DNA from: Candidatus Peribacteria bacterium
GTDB lineage: Bacteria > Patescibacteria > JAEDAM01 > Absconditabacterales > Absconditicoccaceae
DNA: 64,000 nt
Reading direction: 5' to 3'
NCBI GenBank assembly: GCA_031280545.1
Contig: JAITGP010000001.1
Location: 1-64,000 of the forward strand
Shown here in pieces: positions 58,557 to 64,000 of this stretch. The number at the start of each line of letters is the position of its first letter. The first letter of the stretch is position 1. A model generated the notes under the pieces. It searched no databases. It was given only the letters and a program-made list of their open reading frames with translations, and was not told where the DNA came from. The position numbers and the translations under genes were made by a program.

Positions 58557-59303
58557 ATGCATCAGCTTTTTATTCTGCCATCTTTATCTCCTAAAGGGGA
58601 TCAGCTTTCTGTGTCTAATGTTCCAGAATTGATTGGACAGCTCAGAAAAGTCCTTAGATTGAAAATTGGAGATACGATTTTTCTCCAATCAGAGGAACCT
58701 GAAAAGGAGGGAGGCATTTTGAGATATGTATTTAAGATTTCCTCGTGGACTGATAAAGATTTGGAGGGAGAAATTTTGGCGACCGAAAAAATTCCCCTTT
58801 CCCTCCCGATCAATCAGGACTGTCTTCTTCTTGCCCCTTATAAAAGGGAGGTTGCCATGTTAGTAGCTTTGCCTAATAAGCGAGAAAAGGCTGAATTAAT
58901 CGTGCAAAAACTCTCCGAAATCGGAGTGGAGGAGATTCTTTTTCGACCTGCAGAAAGGAGTGTCATTAAACAGCGAAATGAGAAAAAAGCTGAACGTTTG
59001 AGGAAAATTTCCAAAGAAGCGGTAGAGCAATCTCGAGGGAGTTCTTTACCTAAGCTTGGATGGTGTGAAAATCTGAAAGCATTTTGTACAGGAAAAAAAG
59101 TGTTGGTGTTTGATAAAGGGGGAGAAGAGCTATCATATGATTGAAAGTTGACACTGGTTTGAGTAGTGGGACCTGAAGGAGGATTAACTCTCAAAGACTA
59201 TGAAAACTTTGCTGAGGCACAAGTGGTGGGTTTGTGAGATACGGTGTTGAGAATGGAAACCGCTAGTATTATCTGAGCGTGGGTTTTGAAAAATATGCTA
59301 TAA
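58557..59303 (+). CDS. rsmE: 16S rRNA m3U1498 methyltransferase
   Basis: A 248-aa SPOUT methyltransferase. An N-terminal PUA-like domain (HQLFILPS...QLRKVLRLKIGDTIFL) is followed by the knotted domain: ELIVQKLSEIGVEEILF, ERSVIKQRNEKK, SKEAVEQSRGSSLPKL, [G]VVGPEGGLTLKDY, LRMETASII[G]AWVL. At least four TGA codons, all on or next to conserved glycines of the SAM-binding knot. Residues ~80-100 (INQDCLLLAPYKREVAM) are encoded by a repeat and interrupt an otherwise standard block (LP...ALPNKREKAE). Confidence 0.92.
58792..58852. repeat. In-frame repeat element inside rsmE
   Basis: CCCCTTTCCCTCCCGATCAA, GGACTGTCTTCTTCTTG and CCCCTTATAAAAGGGAGG. The copy at 61822-61899 in tilS is about 80% identical over the central ~52 bp in the same plus-strand orientation, yet tilS is read on the minus strand. 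Confidence 0.8.
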
Positions 59304-59381
59304 AAAACCCTAGTAAAATTTGTCTAAATCTGTATATACAAGTCTCTCAACCTCTTTTTTTATTTTCCCCCTCTTATTTCC

Positions 59382-59957
59382 ATGCAGGTTCATCAAAGAA
59401 TTAATTCTCGCAAACTCTTGCTTTCTTACCTCTATCAATATTGTTTTTTTTCTAAGTTGGTGACTTCCACGGAGTATGCTACAGGAAATGTAGAGATTCC
59501 TCAGATAGAGCAGAAAGATCCTTTTTTTGATCAGGATTTTTTGGATAGTTTACAACAACTCTGGGAATCTTCTGCGAAAGAAGGCGAACATTTTCATGAA
59601 AAATTGACAGAGATTCTTTCCGATCCGATGGAAGAGGAAGTACCGTATTATTTGAAACATTTTTTCGATAGATGGACGGATGAAGATTTAGATATGGATT
59701 ATCTTTTGAAAGTTGGAGCAAAATTTCCTCAATATGTAACTGAAGTGCAAGCGTTGGTGGATCAATATACCGAAACTTTTTCTTATTCTCAAATGGATGT
59801 GGTGGATCAGGCGATTTTTCTCTTAGGGTATACAGAATGGAAAGTGCTTTCCACACCAAAAGAAATTCTGATTAATGAGATGATTGAGCTTGCGAAAAGG
59901 TATTCCGATGATGGAGCTCCAAAATTGATTAATGCTGTGTTTGATAAGATGATCTAA
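59382..59957 (+). CDS. nusB: Transcription antitermination factor NusB
   Basis: A 191-aa protein. INSRKLLLSYLYQYCFFS at the start and the C-terminal block MDVVDQAIFLLGYTEWKVLSTPKEILINEMIELAKRYSDD... are the NusB helical fold that binds boxA RNA with S10 for rRNA antitermination (shown here in part). It is longer than the usual ~140 aa owing to an acidic middle (PMEEEVPYYLKHFFDRWTDE). No TGA. Its last 29 bp overlap the end of the convergent patatin gene. Confidence 0.85.
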   Translation: MQVHQRINSRKLLLSYLYQYCFFSKLVTSTEYATGNVEIPQIEQKDPFFDQDFLDSLQQLWESSAKEGEHFHEKLTEILSDPMEEEVPYYLKHFFDRWTDEDLDMDYLLKVGAKFPQYVTEVQALVDQYTETFSYSQMDVVDQAIFLLGYTEWKVLSTPKEILINEMIELAKRYSDDGAPKLINAVFDKMI

Positions 59958-60801
59958 ATTTTCTTTTCCCTGAAGCGTAGCCTTGTTCAAAGATTTTTGA
60001 CCGTTTTTTTCTATCTAATTCCAAGATTCCGCATTCTATTGTTTCGTAGAAGGAGATTTCTATTGATTTACTTCTCTGGACGAGGTCTTTTCTCATGACG
60101 ATGGCATAGGCGGTAATGAGGGTTTGAATCAGATTTTTTGGATTTTTACCTTCTTTAAATTTATTGAGTGCGACTCCAATGATTTTGTGATTGGGATATT
60201 GCTCTTGTGCGAGCACGGTTGGAAAATTGTCGATGATCCCTCCATCATTGAGGAGATAGTTTTGGTATTTTACTGCAGGGAATACCCCAGGTAGTGCCAT
60301 GCTTCCCAAAATGGGTTCCAGGAGTCTTCCCTCATGAAACATAATGAGTTCCGCGGTATTCATATCGGTTGCTCCGATGTAGGTAGGTATTTTTAAAGCT
60401 TCAAAAGCCTGAGGCAAGTCCTGTTTGAAGCGTTCTTGTAGTATTTTTGTTTTGAGAAAGTTTTTTGTGGGGAGAAGGTTCAGCCAGTTGGTAGGAGAAC
60501 TATTGAGTTCTTTAAAGGTATCAAAAAGGTCCTGAGCCTTCCGTCCAGATGCTCGATAACTCGCGATAATCGCTCCTACACTGATTCCGTAAATGGCGTC
60601 AATCTGACTTTTCAGTCAGCTTTCTTCTAATGCTTTTAAAACTCCGAGTGTATAAAAACCTCTGGTTCCTCCTCCAGAGAGGACAAGGACATAGCGGTCT
60701 TTTTTTGTTGATCCCCCTGTAGCCCTCCTTCCGTCGCTACGCTCCTCTCTCTCCCCTCGTAGGGGGAATAAATTAAGGAGTTTTTTTATTAAGTTAGTCA
60801 T
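59929..60801 (-). CDS. Patatin-like phospholipase
   Basis: A 290-aa acyl hydrolase. VLVLSGGGTRGFYTLGVLKAL (oxyanion loop), IYGISVGAIIASY (G-x-S-x-G nucleophile) and LLNDGGIIDNFP (D-G-G catalytic Asp) are complete. One TGA near residue 62. The N-terminal ~30 residues (FPLRGEREERSDGRRATGG) are encoded by a palindromic repeat. It could act on its own membrane lipids or on those of a partner cell. It is followed downstream by nusB in convergent overlap and preceded by rubrerythrin 21 bp away. Confidence 0.9.
60708..60772. repeat. In-frame repeat element inside the patatin gene
   Basis: On the coding strand TTCCCCCTACGAGGGGAGAG, GAGCGTAGCGACGGAAGGAG and CTACAGGGGGATC. Terminal CCCCCT/AGGGGG arms as in the tilS copies. 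Confidence 0.7.
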
Positions 60802-60822
60802 TTTGTTTGGATAAGTAAGGGA

Positions 60823-61410
60823 TTAATAGTTGTTTTGTAGTCTCTCAAAATAGGACTGTGGGTGATCACAAGATGGGCAAATGGTTGGAGCTTCTTCTCC
60901 AACGACCATATATCCACATTCACGGCACACTCGTACTTGTACTCCTCTGCCTTTAAAATAGGTCCCAGAGTCCACGAGAGCGAGGAGTTTTTCAAAATTT
61001 TGTTTATGATGTTCTTCTGCATGAGCGATTGCTCTGAATTTTGCAGCGATTTCAGGGAATCCTTCTTCCTCAGCTTCATCAGCAAATTTTGGATAGAGAT
61101 TGCTGAATTCATCGTTTTCTAGTGCAATAGAAGATTTGAGGTTTTCTGCAGTTGTTCCCAAGACGATTTCGATATCCAAGTCCATATTTATATCAACCTT
61201 GGTTGGGGTCTCGCTGGCTTTATTAAACTTTACAAGGAATTCGTAAAAAGTTTTTCCATGTTTTTTTTCTTGTTCAGCGGTAGTGGTCAGGATTTCTGCA
61301 ATTTGTTCATATCCCTCTTTTTTTGCGGTGCTTGCGTAGAAGGTGTATCTATTCCTTGCTTGGCATTCTCCGAGGTAGGCGGTGATCAGATTTTTGATAG
61401 TTTTTTGCAT
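60823..61410 (-). CDS. Rubrerythrin
   Basis: A 195-aa peroxidase protecting against hydrogen peroxide in anaerobes. A four-helix ferritin-like domain holds the di-iron ligands (LGECQARNRY, TTAEQEKKHGKTF, EAEEEGFPEIAAKFRAIAHAEEHHKQNF). A C-terminal rubredoxin-like Fe site (CRECGYMV...CPSCDHPQ) completes it. Length is normal. No TGA. Its presence suggests an anaerobic or microaerobic niche. Confidence 0.95.
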   Translation of the reverse strand: MQKTIKNLITAYLGECQARNRYTFYASTAKKEGYEQIAEILTTTAEQEKKHGKTFYEFLVKFNKASETPTKVDINMDLDIEIVLGTTAENLKSSIALENDEFSNLYPKFADEAEEEGFPEIAAKFRAIAHAEEHHKQNFEKLLALVDSGTYFKGRGVQVRVCRECGYMVVGEEAPTICPSCDHPQSYFERLQNNY

Positions 61411-61527
61411 TGTTGGGGTATAAGAAATAAAAATGCTGGTTGTTATTTTTATTTAAAGATAGTTTTTTTGGAGTTTATATCAAGGGAAATTTTGTTTTTA
61501 TTCTCTCTTGTTTTGGATGTATAGGGT

Positions 61528-63045
61528 TTAGTTCTGGTTGCTTTTTTCATTCATCACATTTTTCCACATGTGGATAATCTTTCCGTCTTTGACTGCCAGA
61601 GGGATGAAGTTTCTCCAGAAGAGGGGGATTTTTTGGTTGATGCATCGGCGGTTTCGTGTTTTCCCAGCAAAGTGGTCTCAAGGTTTTGGAAATCTGAGGG
61701 TTGCTCCGAGGAATCTTTCTTCCATTGCTTCGATAGTTATTCCTGCGATGGTTTGAGGTCAGAGTTTTGTTATGAGTCTTGAGTTTGGGAGGTGAGAGGT
61801 TCGGAAAGGTTTTATGCTGGGATCTTCGTTCCTTCCGAATCCCTCTTTCCCTCCCAATCAATCGGGACTGTCTTCGTTTTTCCCTTTATGAAAGGGAGTT
61901 ATGATATATAATTGTTTTTCATGAAAGAAGAAGTAAGTCCCGTGAAATTCCTTCCGTCCAGATTGGGTTTGGGTGACTCGTTTGGTTCGCTCTTGGATTT
62001 GAGAGGCACGGAGGTTAGTGGCGATGCCGAGGGTATTTCGGATGGTTAAAATGTCGCGAGAAAGGGTAGTGTAGGCGTATTGTGCGTTTCGAGAGGGGGA
62101 GGTGGGAATGGGATGAAAAATATCTTGAGAATTATTTGCTGTTTTAGAGGATTTTTTTTCAAAACCCCTTCGCTGTCCGACAAGTCGTTCCGATGGATCG
62201 AGGACAGGCGACCAAGTCGCTCTTCCCCCTCAGTAGGGGGAATCCTCTAATGTTTCCATTTGTTGGTAGATATTTTTCATACTTTCCAAAAAATTGCTGT
62301 TTCCGTTGTTCATGTTTGTGAGTTTTTCGAGGATTTCGTGACGGAGAAAATTTCTCTGGGAGGTCTCCAGATTTTTATTACTTTCGTCTTCGAAGTACTG
62401 GATATGGAACTGTTCGCAAAAGGCGAGAATCTGATTTTTTGTGATGTTTAGGAGAGGTCTGCAGACGTTCCCTTCGTTGTCTAGGAGAGGATGGGGTTGG
62501 AGGATTTGCATGTTGAGAAATCCTTTGAGTCCTGCCCCGCGGATACAGTTGAGGAATGTGCTTTCGATTCTGTCTTCGAGATGATGTCCAAGAAAAAGGA
62601 GTGCTGTTTGAAACCCCTTTCCCCTTTCGGGGGCATTCTCCTTCGGTAGAGGGAATTCTTCACACGCTTGTCTAAAACAGCTATATCTCCATTCTCTCAA
62701 AGCTTTTTCTGTGGTGAGGAGGTTGGAAGATCTTTCAAAAATCTGGAGGTCGATGGAGGAGAAAAATTTTGTTAGGTAGTCCGCTTCGATTTCGCTCTGC
62801 TTTCTGATTTTATGGTTGCAGTGGAGGATGTGGAGGTATTTGAGGTCTCGTTTTTGCTGTTGGTAGTAAAGAAGGAGTAGGCAGATGAGGGTCATACTAT
62901 CACATCCACTTGAGACTCCGATAGCGATGTGAGTTTCTGGGGTGAGGGTTTGTTTGAAAATCGGGAAAACTTCTTTCTTTACTCGAATGGGGAGGTCAGT
63001 TATAGGGATTTGGAGAAGCTGGGGAAGGGCAGTAGTGGCTGACAT
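61528..63045 (-). CDS. tilS: tRNA(Ile)-lysidine synthetase with three in-frame repeats
   Basis: A 505-aa enzyme that converts C34 of tRNA-Ile2 to lysidine. N-terminal PP-loop ATPase: HIAIGVSSGCDSMTLICLLL (an SSGCDS form of SGGxDS), HILHCNHKIRKQSEIEADYL, LFLGHHLEDRIESTFLNCIRG, RPLLNITKNQILAFC, FEDESN. The C-terminal TilS domain (TIEAMEERFLGATLRFPKP[G]DHF...NFIPLAVKDGKIIHMW) is reached through three TGA codons. Three dispersed repeats encode EFPLPKENAPERGKGFQ, a ~28-residue and a ~25-residue segment between conserved blocks. The SSGCDS P-loop deviates from SGGxDS but keeps the Ser and Asp. Confidence 0.9.
61822..61899. repeat. In-frame repeat element inside tilS (copy 1)
   Basis: CCCTCCCAATCAATCGGGAC, TGTCTTCGTTTTTCCC and TTTATGAAAGGGAG on the plus strand; close match to 58792-58852 in rsmE. 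Confidence 0.8.
62160..62243. repeat. In-frame repeat element inside tilS (copy 2)
   Basis: On the coding strand: CCCCCTACTGAGGGGG hairpin, GCGACTTGGTCGC hairpin, GTCCTCGATCC, TGTCGGACAGCGAAGGGGTT. Shares hairpin-ACTTGG-GTCGGA-GGGGTTT order with the mnmA and dnaG copies. Confidence 0.75.
62609..62655. repeat. In-frame repeat element inside tilS (copy 3, short)
   Basis: On the coding strand CCCTCTACCGAAGGAG, ATGCCCCCGAAAGGGG, AAAGGGGTTTC. A shortened member with the CCCC/GGGG hairpin and the GGGGTTT end. Confidence 0.65.
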
Positions 63046-63189
63046 GTTCTAGGAAGGTAAATGGAATGCTGATTGTAGTATAGTTTATTGGATAGTTAAG
63101 TGCAAGAGATTTTTACTACTAATTTCTATTGACTTTATGTCTTATTTATATATACTAACGTGGCTATTTTACTTTATTCTATTGATATT

Positions 63190-64000
63190 ATGCAGAAAAT
63201 CAATCATTCAAGTTTCTCTAAAAATTTCTTTAGCTCCTTTTTTGGTAATTGACTAAAGAAATGAATTACAGATGCTGTTGCTCAGGTTTTTGCTAATGTT
63301 TATAAGACGAAATCTTTTAAATCTCTTGATAAATATCCAGAATATTATACTATATTGGCTTATTTCGGATCGTTGTCTTCCCTAGAAAAAACGGCTTTTG
63401 TTAAGGATTGTAAGGAATTTTTCGTTGATACCTCTCTTTTAGGAGATCACTTAGTTAGCATCAAAGAAAAAACAAATATTTCAGATGATGCATTGTTAGT
63501 ATATCTTTTACAAGGTATTCATGATATGTTGTGTGATAATACCAGAAGAGCAAATTCATCAATACTTGATACCTGCTTTTTACATGCTAAAGGCCATTCT
63601 TCTAAATGGAAATTTAATGAAGATGGTCGTTTTGATTGAGGTTTTACTTATGTGCCTACAGATTCTTCTGTTTTTATGGAAATTTTTATAGATATCGTTA
63701 CAAGTGTGGATTTTCGTAATTCATCGTTTATAGATATAGGATGTGGAGTTCCAATTCTCTCTGATTTTATGAAACAAACTGGTTGTAAAGACTCTTCTGG
63801 ACTGGAATACAATACCAAATTGATAAATGAAGTGAAGGATGATTACCCTAATCTAAAACTTTACACGGAAGATATGCTAAAATATCAAGAGTATGGAAAG
63901 TATGATATTTTGTATAGTTATAATCCTTTATGTAATAGTAAAAAGATGGATGATGCATTATTTCTGATTATTGAACAAATGAAGATCGGTGCGGTATTCT
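63190..64000 (+). CDS. SAM-dependent methyltransferase-like protein, paralogue B (cut by window edge)
   Basis: 270 residues are visible; the end lies beyond the window. The C-terminal core matches the protein at 52848 (FIDIGCGVPILSDFMK, GLEYNTKLINEV, YQEYGKYDILYSYNPL, KIGAVF). The ~160-residue N-terminal part is different (FFSSFFGN[G]LKK[G]ITDAVAQ...). Three TGA codons. The paralogues lie 10 kb apart with tilS, dnaG and others between them. Substrate unknown. Confidence 0.72.

Noticed and set aside
61528..62229. Separate short genes downstream of the tilS N-terminal domain
   Set aside because: The frame is continuous through three TGA codons into a recognisable TilS C-terminal domain, so this is one gene.

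Overview
The window is low-GC DNA in which UGA is read as glycine (translation table 25), which places the organism in the Patescibacteria (CPR), most likely Absconditabacteria (SR1) or Gracilibacteria. The evidence is direct. Dozens of reading frames run unbroken through TGA, and the TGA falls on conserved glycines: the P-loop of a PIF1-like helicase (GKA[G]TGKST), the FI[G]GTSLR motif of AbiEii and the PP-loop of MnmA. TAA and TAG are the working stops. All coordinates below join the TGA-separated pieces into whole genes. The gene content fits a small monoderm cell: MraY, MurA, LspA, VanY-like peptidase, sortase, type IV prepilin, DprA, and no outer-membrane biogenesis genes.

Layout. 0-12 kb: TatD, MraY, a tandem dCMP-deaminase protein, HIT, IPP isomerase, a 1195-aa dikinase with one ATP domain and two helical-plus-swivelling-His units, a histidine-phosphatase-like protein, and a 998-aa conjugation-type ATPase ending in an S1 domain. 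12-24 kb: TrmB regulator, MurA, a Cys-rich surface protein, LspA, an SSB-like DUF3127 protein, a degenerate M23 protein, SbcD-like phosphoesterase, two candidate structured RNAs, a prepilin and DprA. 23.9-31.5 kb: a three-gene operon built around a 2276-aa protein with a PPP-type phosphatase domain and a possible RelA/SpoT-like C-terminal domain. This is the strongest candidate for an undescribed system. 31.5-35 kb: an AbiE toxin-antitoxin pair bracketed by two copies of the end of a PIF1-WYL helicase gene. 35-43 kb: malic enzyme, CDF transporter, GT8 glycosyltransferase, ribosomal protein L1, sortase. 43.4-50.5 kb: tRNA-Thr and an accessory stretch of minus-strand genes separated by three or four copies of a ~70-bp repeat, including a second AbiEii-type module, an EgtD-like membrane methyltransferase and several Bacteroidetes-looking genes. 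50.8-64 kb: a CoaD-CoaE-HD fusion, paralogous methyltransferases, a LepA reduced to its GTPase domain, MnmA, DnaG, RsmE, NusB, patatin, rubrerythrin and TilS.

Two global patterns stand out. First, GC-rich palindromic repeats sit in frame inside coding sequences of housekeeping genes (dikinase, malic enzyme, MnmA x2, DnaG, RsmE, patatin, TilS x3). The same element is read on opposite strands in RsmE and TilS. Second, there are two styles of gene start. Most genes have a pyrimidine-rich tract and no Shine-Dalgarno before the ATG. A minority have long A-rich leaders, sometimes a strong GGAGG, recognisable -35/-10 boxes and Bacteroidetes-like products, and are probably acquired.

Functional links: DprA, prepilin and the TfoX-C protein point to DNA uptake. 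MraY, MurA, VanY, the M23-like protein and sortase serve the envelope. CoaDE, IPP isomerase, malic enzyme and the dikinase are a thin metabolic core, consistent with a host-dependent life.
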